NCBI GenBank assembly: GCA_009785775.1 | Contig: WQVR01000018.1 | Location: forward strand, 1-10,251 | Reading direction: 5' to 3' | Length of the DNA stretch: 10,251 nt | From: Candidatus Proendomicrobium guianensium | Lineage (GTDB): Bacteria > Elusimicrobiota > Endomicrobiia > Endomicrobiales > Endomicrobiaceae | Notes under the pieces: generated by a model | The model's database searches: none | Told to the model about the DNA's origin: nothing | The model's input: the letters and a program-made list of their open reading frames with translations, nothing else | Shown here: one piece after another, positions 1-6,154 of the stretch | Layout: every line of letters starts with the position of its first letter | How positions within the stretch are numbered: position 1 is the first letter of the stretch | Translations under genes and position numbers: made by a program

Positions 1-351
1 AGCCAAATAGAATCAAAAAATCTTACAAAAAGTTTTAAAGTAATGGAAAGTTTGCTTGCGCTTGGTGAAGAGCCGGTGCTTATACTTTCAACAATAGCTT
101 CGGCAACACGCAGAATGCTTGCCGCTAAAAGTTTACTGGAAGAAAAAGATTATACAAAAAATGACGCCGCCGAACGCCTTAGAATACACAGCTATTTTGC
201 CGGCGCATTTTTTGCGGGGCTTGAAAATTACAGCTTAAAGCATTTAAAGAAAAGTTTAAAAGAAGTTTTAAAAGCAGACGCCGCAATCAAAACTGGTTCG
301 CTTGATGCGGCGTCTGCCTTGGAAAGATTATTATTATTTCTTTGCGCTTAA
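1..351 (+). CDS. holA: DNA polymerase III subunit delta, C-terminal part (5' end outside window)
   Basis: The reading frame is open from base 1 to the TAA at 349-351 and gives 116 residues, so this is the 3' end of a longer gene. The delta subunit is the part of the clamp-loader complex that opens the beta sliding clamp during replication. The visible part is the helical C-terminal domain, which forms the collar of the clamp loader. Family features seen are a stretch reading EEPVLILSTIASATRRML, then a short helix-turn element (KNDAAERLRIHSYF), then the ending KADAAIKTG followed by a Leu-rich helix. The ATG at 43 is an internal methionine and not the start, because the upstream codons continue the same fold. 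The gene converges on rpsT and overlaps it by 18 bases. A holA-rpsT neighbourhood is common in bacteria, for example Bacillus, and supports the call. Codons near 274-317 also form the rpsT terminator. Confidence 0.9.
   Translation, partial: SQIESKNLTKSFKVMESLLALGEEPVLILSTIASATRRMLAAKSLLEEKDYTKNDAAERLRIHSYFAGAFFAGLENYSLKHLKKSLKEVLKADAAIKTGSLDAASALERLLLFLCA
256..317 (-). terminator. Intrinsic terminator of rpsT, inside holA coding sequence
   Basis: Arms at 274-290 and 302-317 form an 11-bp perfect GC-rich stem (274-284 with 307-317), one bulged A at 285 and five more pairs, with an 11-base loop. Read on the minus strand, the hairpin is followed by TTTT and then further T-rich sequence down to about 256. 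On the plus strand no T run follows. The hairpin begins 16 bases after the rpsT stop. It therefore suits rpsT, although every base also codes for holA. The T run is short and broken, which limits certainty. Confidence 0.75.
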
Positions 352-621
352 AGAAGAAACTTTTTTGGCAAGTTTTGCTTTTTTGTTTGAAGCGGCTTTT
401 TTGTGAATAACGTTTTTCTTAGCGGCTTTGTCCCACGCCGAAAAAACGCCTTTCAAAAGATTTTGGGCAAGCGCTGCGTCTGCCGCTTTTATAGCGGCTT
501 CAAGCTTTTTTGCCAATGTGCGTATTTTGCTTTTTTGCGCGCTGTTACGCGCTGTGCGTGTTTTGGTTTTTCTTACTTCTTTAAGAGCCGAAGTGTGGCG
601 GCCGGTTTTAAGTTTTGCCAT
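334..621 (-). CDS. rpsT: 30S ribosomal protein S20
   Basis: This encodes a 95-residue, strongly basic, Ala/Lys-rich protein of the usual S20 length. S20 binds 16S rRNA early in assembly of the small ribosomal subunit. The core KIRTLAKKLEAAI and the C-terminal block KKNVIHKKAASNKKAKLAK match the family pattern, in which a conserved His-Lys segment near the end precedes a short basic tail. The start was placed at the ATG on 621-619 because a purine-rich GGGGGAG lies just upstream on the minus strand and the protein then begins MAKLKTG as expected. A longer reading from 660 would add 13 residues that the family lacks. It is the only minus-strand gene in the window. It has its own promoter (663-692) and a terminator inside the convergent holA. 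Confidence 0.95.
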   Translation of the reverse strand: MAKLKTGRHTSALKEVRKTKTRTARNSAQKSKIRTLAKKLEAAIKAADAALAQNLLKGVFSAWDKAAKKNVIHKKAASNKKAKLAKKVSSLSAKK

Positions 622-662
622 GTACTCCCCCAGTGAAATTGCCTGACTTTTTAAGTTCAACT

Positions 663-692
663 AGTATACATTTTTTAAATGTGTTTAGTCAA
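663..692 (-). promoter_or_regulatory. Sigma70-type promoter of rpsT
   Basis: Read on the minus strand, a TTGACT box (692-687) and a TATACT box (668-663) are separated by 18 bases, both near consensus. Transcription would start around 656, giving a leader of about 35 bases before the S20 start codon at 621. This is a strong promoter pattern, as expected for a ribosomal protein gene. Confidence 0.7.
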
Positions 693-713
693 ACCTGCTA
701 CCAGTATAAGCGT

Positions 714-743
714 TTGCAATTTTTGTTTCTAATATGTTAAAAT
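714..743 (+). promoter_or_regulatory. Probable promoter of the membrane protein gene at 784
   Basis: A TTGCAA box (714-719), an 18-base spacer and a TAAAAT box (738-743) are seen, with TG at 735-736 placed as in an extended -10 element. A start near 750 would leave a leader of about 34 bases. It diverges from the rpsT promoter and they share the 622-783 intergenic region. No gene is seen in that region. Confidence 0.5.
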
Positions 744-783
744 CTGGGAGTTATTAGTTATTAAGTCAATCGGGAGAGTATAA

Positions 784-1431
784 ATGGAACTAGGAAACAT
801 CTTTAAACAAGCTTGGGAAGTTTTTAAGAAAAACGTGGCGTTTTTTCTAACGGTTGGTGTAATTTATTTTATTGTGGGCGTAATATCTTACGCGTTTCAG
901 GCGCCGATTTTGGCATTGTTGGTTTTGTTGTGCGGTATTTACGTTTTCTATACGCTTGTAAAGGCTTGCGTTTCGGCTGTTAAGGGAAATGCGGTGGACT
1001 TTTCTTACTTTAGGGCAGATATCAACAAGTTTTTAAAGTTTATCGGAGTAATGGCAATTTTAATGGCAGCGGGTATGGTGTTATCTATGGCGTTTATAGT
1101 TCCCGGTATTTTAATGGCGGAAGTTATGCCAGCGCTTGCCGCTATGATTATGATTTTGTTTGTGCCTGCCGTTATTGCATTTGCGGTTTTGTTTGCATTT
1201 CCCGTTTATATGGTTACAGACAATGAAAGTTTAACCGTAACTGAAATTTTAAAAAATTCGCTAAAACTTTCACTGGATAACAGATGGAAAGTTCTTTTAG
1301 TGATAGTAATGTTTTTCCTTATAAACTTTGCAGGCAGCATAACCTTAATAGGCACAATTTTTACAGCGCCATTCGGAATTTTGTTTATGGCGGTGGCGTA
1401 TTCAGGCTTTATCGGCAAAGCTTCGGTATAA
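784..1431 (+). CDS. Polytopic inner-membrane protein, DUF975/YciC-like
   Basis: This 215-residue protein is mostly hydrophobic. It has an N-terminal amphipathic helix (NIFKQAWEVFKKN), followed by likely membrane segments near residues 18-38, 41-63, 85-108, 114-143 and 168-207. A polar stretch at 145-168 carries the pattern LTVTEILKNSLKLS before a basic residue and the last hydrophobic pair. This arrangement (a 'lf+kn' helix at the start and a 'sv.eAlk.S' loop late) resembles the loose superfamily of DUF975, YciC and glycerophosphodiesterase membrane domains, whose function is largely unknown. The start is supported by GGGAGAG at 771-777, six bases before the ATG. It is flanked by its own promoter and a strong terminator, so it appears monocistronic. 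I cannot assign a specific function. Confidence 0.8.
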   Translation: MELGNIFKQAWEVFKKNVAFFLTVGVIYFIVGVISYAFQAPILALLVLLCGIYVFYTLVKACVSAVKGNAVDFSYFRADINKFLKFIGVMAILMAAGMVLSMAFIVPGILMAEVMPALAAMIMILFVPAVIAFAVLFAFPVYMVTDNESLTVTEILKNSLKLSLDNRWKVLLVIVMFFLINFAGSITLIGTIFTAPFGILFMAVAYSGFIGKASV

Positions 1432-1445
1432 TAAAATATAAATTT

Positions 1446-1486
1446 AAAAGCTCTCAAGGCGCACAACGGCTCTTGGGAGCTTTTTT
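1446..1486 (+). terminator. Intrinsic terminator after the membrane protein gene
   Basis: Arms at 1446-1458 and 1472-1484 form a 13-bp stem with one T-G wobble and a 13-base loop. The 3' arm runs into a T6 tract (1481-1486). It lies 14 bases after the TAA of the membrane protein gene and only 9 bases before the ATG of the next gene. Confidence 0.88.
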
Positions 1487-1495
1487 ATAAACCTT

Positions 1496-2638
1496 ATGGA
1501 TAACCAACAAAAACGTAAAGTTAAAACAAGCTGTGAATTTTTTCCTCTGGATCGCCCTTGCCCGCTTCAAAAACACAGCGGTCAAAGTTGCGATAGCTGC
1601 ATAAAGTACAGGGATATTTCAGGCACCGGCATAACTTTTAACATACTTATAGTAAAGCTTGGCGCTATGGGAGATGTGCTTAGAACCACATTTTTGCTTG
1701 AAGGGCTTAAAGAACTTTACCCAAAATCTAAAATCCATTGGATTTGCGCGCCTCAAAATACTGCGGTGCTGGTTGGCAATAAATATATAGACAGCATAAT
1801 AAACTTTGACGCAAAAACCTGCCAGTATCTTGTAACAAATTATTTTGATTTGGTTATAAATTTAGACTTATCCCCCGAAAGCCTTGCGCTTGCCACGCTT
1901 GCAATGGCCGAACAAAAAGCGGGCTACTATCTGGATTCTAAACGCAATATAATTTCTTCTAATAGTTGGGCGTCTCAGTGGCTTTCCATGAGCGCTTATG
2001 ACGACATAAAAAAAGCCAATACTCACACTTATCAATATTGGATGTCAAAAATAACGGGACTTTTAAAAGACAGTTACGAAATAATAGCGCCTTTGGCAGA
2101 AACATCTGTTTTAAAAGCCCAAAATTTTGCCAAAGAAAATAATATAGATTTAAACGGCGCAAAAATAATAGGCATTAACCCCGGCGCGGGAAAGCGCTGG
2201 GTGCGTAAAAAATGGCTTACTTCCGGCTTTATAGAAACGGCAAAATTTTTTGCGGCCAGCGGACACAAAATACTTTTGCTTGGCGGTGCTGAAGACAAAG
2301 AAAGTATAGACGAAATATTAAATGCAGGCATAGAGGGCGTTTATTCTACGGGAACAGATAATTCCGTGGCTGACTTTTTTGCCATGCTTAATCTTTGCAG
2401 CGTGGTATTGTCGGGCGACACCATGGCAATGCACGCAGCACTCGGTCTTAAAAAAAACGTGGTGGCAATTTTTGGCCCTACGTCAGCCGCTGAAATAGAG
2501 CTTTACGGGCGCGGTACAAAAATAGTTTCTCCTAAGCCTTGCGCGTGCTGTTATAAAAGCGACTGCTTTGTAAAACCCACCTGTATGCATGAAATTACAA
2601 GCCTTGAAGTTATAGAAGCCGTAAAAAAATACTTATAA
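1496..2638 (+). CDS. Glycosyltransferase family 9 (heptosyltransferase-like) with N-terminal cysteine-rich extension
   Basis: GT9 enzymes such as WaaC/WaaF and RfaQ add heptose or other sugars to lipopolysaccharide cores from nucleotide-sugar donors at the cytoplasmic face. The GT9 fold starts at residue 49 with ILIVKLGAMGDVLRTTFLLE, the N-terminal acceptor-side motif. The donor-side half shows IGINPGAGKRW at 225-235, LLLGG at 260-264 and the signature SGDTMAMHAALGL then FGPTS at 306-330. The first 48 residues are an extension with Cys13, Cys22, Cys32 and Cys35 around DRPC and KHSGQSC. The C-terminus has Cys349, 351, 352, 357 and 363. Such cysteine patterns are familiar in a subset of bacterial GT9 proteins and may bind a metal (inference). 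The ATG at 1496 is the only suitable start before the extension, but no clear Shine-Dalgarno precedes it. It is probably the first gene of the glycosylation operon. The acceptor sugar is unknown. Confidence 0.88.
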   Translation: MDNQQKRKVKTSCEFFPLDRPCPLQKHSGQSCDSCIKYRDISGTGITFNILIVKLGAMGDVLRTTFLLEGLKELYPKSKIHWICAPQNTAVLVGNKYIDSIINFDAKTCQYLVTNYFDLVINLDLSPESLALATLAMAEQKAGYYLDSKRNIISSNSWASQWLSMSAYDDIKKANTHTYQYWMSKITGLLKDSYEIIAPLAETSVLKAQNFAKENNIDLNGAKIIGINPGAGKRWVRKKWLTSGFIETAKFFAASGHKILLLGGAEDKESIDEILNAGIEGVYSTGTDNSVADFFAMLNLCSVVLSGDTMAMHAALGLKKNVVAIFGPTSAAEIELYGRGTKIVSPKPCACCYKSDCFVKPTCMHEITSLEVIEAVKKYL

Positions 2639-2647
2639 GGTATACCT

Positions 2648-3349
2648 ATGGATACTCTTGCCGTAATTTGCACTTATAATGAAGCAACCAATATTAAACA
2701 GGTAATAGACGAAGTTTTAAATTGCGGGCTTGAGAGTATTGAAGCGCTTGTAGTAGACGACACCTCACCCGACGGCACTTACAAAATTGTAGAAGAACTT
2801 TCCAAAACAAACCCCAAAATACATTTGCTAAAGCGCGAAACAATGCGCGGGCGTGGATATGCCGGAACAGACGGCTTTAAAAAAGCGCTTGAAATGGGCG
2901 CGAAGTTTATTGTAGAGATGGACGGCGACGGCTCGCACAGCCCTAAATATATTCCTGACTTTAGAAAAGCAATTGAAACCGCGGATGTTGTTGTAGGTTC
3001 GCGCTACGCGCGCGGCGGAAGCGACGAAAAGCGCGGCATTATCCGTCAGGTTGTAAGCCTTTTTGCGCGGCGTTATTTAATGATAATACTTGGCGTGAAA
3101 GTTTTAGACCCTACAAGCGGTTTTCGCATGTTCAGGCGCGAAGTTTTAGAAACCGTGGCGCCCCGCTTAAAAGCCCCCGACCCGTTTATAGTAAGTGAAG
3201 TTTTGTACTATTTAAAAAAATATTCTTTTAAAATAACGGAAGTTCCCATAGATTTTTTGCCGCGAATATCGGGTACCTCTAAGCTTGGTCCCTTAACGCT
3301 TATAAAATATTTATTTAAAGTATTAAAACTAAAGGTATCTTCACGATGA
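2648..3349 (+). CDS. Polyprenyl-phosphate sugar synthase, GT2 (DPM1-like)
   Basis: This is a soluble 233-residue GT-A enzyme of the dolichol-phosphate mannosyltransferase type. Such enzymes transfer a sugar from a nucleotide donor to a polyprenyl phosphate at the cytoplasmic membrane face, giving the lipid donor used by GT-C enzymes. Motifs in order are CTYNE (8-12), DDTSPDGT (37-44), the metal-binding DGDGSH (92-97), GSRY (117-120), DPTSGFR (154-160) and SGTSKLG (208-214). No C-terminal membrane pair is present, so it is the short form, unlike GtrB or ArnC, which carry two membrane helices. AAGG at 2637-2640 lies seven bases before the ATG. The preceding gene ends nine bases upstream, and the next gene overlaps the stop by four bases, so translational coupling is likely. 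The sugar could be mannose, glucose or another hexose and cannot be read from the sequence. Confidence 0.92.
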   Translation: MDTLAVICTYNEATNIKQVIDEVLNCGLESIEALVVDDTSPDGTYKIVEELSKTNPKIHLLKRETMRGRGYAGTDGFKKALEMGAKFIVEMDGDGSHSPKYIPDFRKAIETADVVVGSRYARGGSDEKRGIIRQVVSLFARRYLMIILGVKVLDPTSGFRMFRREVLETVAPRLKAPDPFIVSEVLYYLKKYSFKITEVPIDFLPRISGTSKLGPLTLIKYLFKVLKLKVSSR

Positions 3350-5541
3350 CGCATTACAAACGCTTATTTTGGATATTAACTTCCGCCACAACTTTGCTTA
3401 GGCTTTCTGTAATAGGCCGCATTGGCATAACTGTAGATGAGGCGCATTACTGGCTGTATAGCCAATATTTAAGCCTATCTTATTTTGACCACCCGCCGTT
3501 AATAGGCTACATTATAAGGCTTTTTGTAGATGTGTTCGGCACAAGCGAATTTTCTGTAAGGTTGCCGGCGGTATTGTTTTTTGTGGCTACGTCTTGGCTT
3601 TTTTATAAGTGCGTTCAAAAACTTTATGATGAGCGCACGGCGTTTTGGTCTGTAGTAATGATAAACGTTTTGCCGGTTTTTTCGTTTTTGGGCGCGGTAA
3701 TTTCTATACCAGACAGCCCGTTAGCGTTTTTTTGGATACTTACCTTTTACCTGTTTTTAAAAATTTTAGAAACTCAAAGCAAAAATTTGTGGTATGCGCT
3801 TGGGCTGGCGGTTGGGCTTGGGCTGCTTGCAAAATATAATGCCGTAATGCTTCCGGCGGGGATATTTATATTTTTGCTTTTTTACAAAAAATTTGCCGCT
3901 GGCAACAGCGTAAACTGGCTTAAACGTAAAGAACCTTATTTCGCCGCATTAATAGCTTTTATATGCTTTATGCCGGTTATAATTTGGAATATGCAAAATA
4001 ACTGGGCGTCATTTGCGTTTCAGTTAGGCCGCGGGGCAAGCGCGGGGCTGCCAAGGTTTTCTTTTACTTTATTCGGGCAGTCTATAGGGGCTCAAGCCGG
4101 TTATGTTTCGCCTTTGCTTTTTTTAGTTTTTGCCGCGTGCGCGTATATGTGCTTTAAAGACGCTTTTTTTAAGCGCGATAAGTCGGCGCTTGCTATAGCA
4201 TGTTTCGGACTTCCCGTGCTTTTATTATTTAATGCTATTGCCACTTTTAACGAAATACTTCCCCATTGGCCTGCAATGGGCTATTTGGTATTAACGCCTT
4301 ATGTTACGCATATAATATTAAAGTACTGGAATGTAAACTGGTTTAGGCGTTATATTTATATAGCTTCCGGACTTGCCATACTTATGAATGTGCTTGTACC
4401 ATTGCAAGCTATGTATAAAATTATACCTATAGAAATATTTTTGCCCGCTGAACTCAGGCAAGAAACGCGTCACGGCATAAGCTATGCCGAGCGTATAGAC
4501 TTAACAAACGAGCTTCACGGCTGGCGTGAAGTTGCCGCCAAAATTGAAGTGCTGGTACAGGAAAATACCGCAGAAGGTCAAGCGCCGTTTGTTTTTACGC
4601 ACAGAAGTTTGCTTGGCGGGCAGCTTTATTTTTATTCAGCCCCCACGCGGGTATATGTATTTGACAGGCGCATTACCGCTTTTGATTTTTGGCAGCGCGA
4701 TTTAACGCACCTTGACGGGAAAAACGCAATTTTTGTTATGAACGACGTTTTCAGGCATTCTAACCCCGAAATTTTTCCGTTTGATTCTTTTTCCGAAGTT
4801 ATAGAACTACCGATATATCGTAATGGCAGGCTTATACGCAAATTTTGGTTTATAAAGGCTGAAAACTTTAATTTAAGCGCTATGCCCGAGCAGTATGTTA
4901 GAGATTGGGGCGCGCCGCTTACGCCGTTGCAAGCGCTTCTTAAATACGACCACGCCGCCTTCAGGTTTTTAAACCAAACTATAAATAACAGATTTTTAAA
5001 TTTTATAATGGTGCCCATATCTTGGTGTGACTACCATAATATAAACATAGTGTTTATACTTATGGCTATTATAAGCGCAAGGTTATTATGGGTATACAGG
5101 CGTAAAACTTTCTGGACAGATGTTTGGTTTATGGTTATAGTTTGCCTTGCGGGTGGCACAGTAATACATATACTTAAAGACATTTTTGCACGTCCCCGCC
5201 CGATACAATTTTTCGGGCAAGATTATGTCAGCTTTTTTTATGAAAGGTCGCGCTGGCGGAGTTTTCCTTCGGGGCACACACAGGTAGCATTTTCTGCCGC
5301 CGCTTATATGGCAAAAAGAATTCCTAAATTTACGTGGCCGCTTTTTATTTACGCGGCATTTGCCGGTTTTGCGCGCATTTATGTGGGCGTACACTTTTTG
5401 TCTGACGTAATTGTAGGCGCTATAATAGGCGTTGTGGTGGCGATTTTTACAACAGACCTTCTTGATAAACATGAAGCTGCAATTAAACGCATTGCTGTTG
5501 CCCTAAAAACAAAATCTTTAAAACTTATAAAAAAACAATAA
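3346..5541 (+). CDS. Fused GT-C glycosyltransferase (GT39/ArnT-like) and PAP2 phosphatase
   Basis: This 731-residue membrane protein combines two enzymes. Residues 1-360 form a GT39/ArnT-like transferase, with the acidic DEAHYW motif at 31-36, FDHPP at 47-51 and about nine hydrophobic segments. Residues 385-510 form a soluble, probably periplasmic domain with GWREVA and the DFW segment near 447-449. Residues 535-731 form a PAP2 lipid phosphatase with all three active-site blocks: K611 to R618-P619 (KDIFARPRP), PSGH at 641-644, and R677, H683, D687 (RIYVGVHFLSD, with Ala in place of the usual Ser before Arg). GT-C enzymes take sugar from a polyprenyl-phosphate donor. PAP2 enzymes remove phosphate from lipid phosphates such as undecaprenyl diphosphate or lipid A. 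The ATGA overlap with the DPM1-like gene strongly suggests that its product supplies the donor. No frameshift or stop interrupts the join, so this looks like a true fusion. Confidence 0.9.
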   Translation: MTHYKRLFWILTSATTLLRLSVIGRIGITVDEAHYWLYSQYLSLSYFDHPPLIGYIIRLFVDVFGTSEFSVRLPAVLFFVATSWLFYKCVQKLYDERTAFWSVVMINVLPVFSFLGAVISIPDSPLAFFWILTFYLFLKILETQSKNLWYALGLAVGLGLLAKYNAVMLPAGIFIFLLFYKKFAAGNSVNWLKRKEPYFAALIAFICFMPVIIWNMQNNWASFAFQLGRGASAGLPRFSFTLFGQSIGAQAGYVSPLLFLVFAACAYMCFKDAFFKRDKSALAIACFGLPVLLLFNAIATFNEILPHWPAMGYLVLTPYVTHIILKYWNVNWFRRYIYIASGLAILMNVLVPLQAMYKIIPIEIFLPAELRQETRHGISYAERIDLTNELHGWREVAAKIEVLVQENTAEGQAPFVFTHRSLLGGQLYFYSAPTRVYVFDRRITAFDFWQRDLTHLDGKNAIFVMNDVFRHSNPEIFPFDSFSEVIELPIYRNGRLIRKFWFIKAENFNLSAMPEQYVRDWGAPLTPLQALLKYDHAAFRFLNQTINNRFLNFIMVPISWCDYHNINIVFILMAIISARLLWVYRRKTFWTDVWFMVIVCLAGGTVIHILKDIFARPRPIQFFGQDYVSFFYERSRWRSFPSGHTQVAFSAAAYMAKRIPKFTWPLFIYAAFAGFARIYVGVHFLSDVIVGAIIGVVVAIFTTDLLDKHEAAIKRIAVALKTKSLKLIKKQ

Positions 5542-5562
5542 TAAATTCTTGCGGAGTAAGGC

Positions 5563-6150
5563 GTGAATTTTCAAACCCCGCCGCGCACATTAAACGTTTT
5601 ACAACCCGATAATTTGGTTTTTCTAGATATAGAAACCACCGGGCTTAGAAGTTCCCTTGGCGCAAAAATTTGCGAAATAGCAATGGTTAAAGTTTCGGGC
5701 GGTTTTGAGGAAACTTTTGAAACGCTTGTAAACCCTCTTATGCCAATGCCGGAAGAATGTTTTAAAGTTCACGCAATATCTGACTGTATGCTTAAAACCG
5801 CGCCTGCCTTTAAAGACATCTCAAACGACATTTTTAATTTTATAGGAAGCTCCACGGTTATTTGCCATAATGCTTCTTTTGATTTAAGCTTTGTCAGCGC
5901 TGAACTTAAAGGCGCGGGGTTTGAATGCGGCAACATTCCCTACTTAGACACTTTAAAAATAGCAAGGCAGTACTTTAGTTTTGAATCTAATGCTTTGGGC
6001 GCTATCGCAAATGCCATAGGGCATGAGGCGGGCATTGCCCACCGCGCCATGGCAGATGTTTTAACAACGAAAGCGGTTTCAAAATATTTATTTACAAATC
6101 TTTACCGCAAGGGCGTGGACTCGCTTGAAATCAACTATTTCCAAGGATAG
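5563..6150 (+). CDS. DnaQ-like 3'-5' exonuclease (DEDDh family)
   Basis: This 195-residue protein consists of one RNase T/DnaQ exonuclease domain. The five catalytic positions are all visible: Asp22 and Glu24 in LDIETTG, Asp107 in HNASFD, and His160 and Asp165 in HRAMAD. The typical VHAIS segment is at 69-73. Two-metal-ion enzymes of this family trim single-stranded or mismatched 3' ends, as in DNA polymerase III epsilon or the exonuclease part of PolC and DinG. There is no polymerase or helicase domain, so the substrate is open. The start is GTG at 5563, with GGAG at 5553-5556 six bases upstream. The previous gene ends 21 bases before and the next starts 4 bases after, so it is probably co-transcribed with glycosyltransferase genes despite its unrelated function. 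Confidence 0.9.
   Translation: MNFQTPPRTLNVLQPDNLVFLDIETTGLRSSLGAKICEIAMVKVSGGFEETFETLVNPLMPMPEECFKVHAISDCMLKTAPAFKDISNDIFNFIGSSTVICHNASFDLSFVSAELKGAGFECGNIPYLDTLKIARQYFSFESNALGAIANAIGHEAGIAHRAMADVLTTKAVSKYLFTNLYRKGVDSLEINYFQG
6143..6147 (+). promoter_or_regulatory. Ribosome binding site that fixes the TMTC-like start
   Basis: AAGGA lies seven bases before the ATG at 6155. It overlaps the last codons of the exonuclease gene and supports the downstream start over the TTG at 6125. Confidence 0.7.
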
Positions 6151-6154
6151 TAAA

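Noticed and set aside
403..646. Two plus-strand open frames opposite rpsT
   Set aside because: Their Phe/Cys-rich products are the expected antisense of Lys/Ala codons, and the minus strand clearly encodes S20.
622..660. Longer S20 reading from the ATG at 660
   Set aside because: The extra 13 residues are absent from the family, and GGGGGAG precedes the start at 621. The predicted transcript start near 656 would also exclude it.
668..682. Inverted repeat ACATTT-TTT-AAATGT in the rpsT promoter spacer
   Set aside because: It could be an operator, but a 6-bp AT-only palindrome is expected by chance in such DNA and no regulator gene is nearby.
4632..5018. Long minus-strand open frame opposite the GT-C/PAP2 gene
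   Set aside because: Its product resembles no family I know, it has no ribosome binding site, and the plus strand here carries clear protein motifs. It is a shadow frame.
5197..5219. Hairpin-like GCCCGA/TCGGGC pair inside the PAP2 region
   Set aside because: It is a six-bp stem with a long loop and no T run, inside coding sequence that fits the conserved PAP2 frame, so it is probably coincidental.
5086..5472. Another 128-codon minus-strand open frame over the PAP2 domain
   Set aside because: It is Cys/Lys/Arg-rich composition typical of the reverse of a hydrophobic gene, and all three PAP2 blocks lie on the plus strand.
6125..6154. Upstream TTG start for the TMTC-like gene
   Set aside because: No Shine-Dalgarno precedes it, it would overlap the exonuclease gene, and the ATG at 6155 has AAGGA at good spacing.
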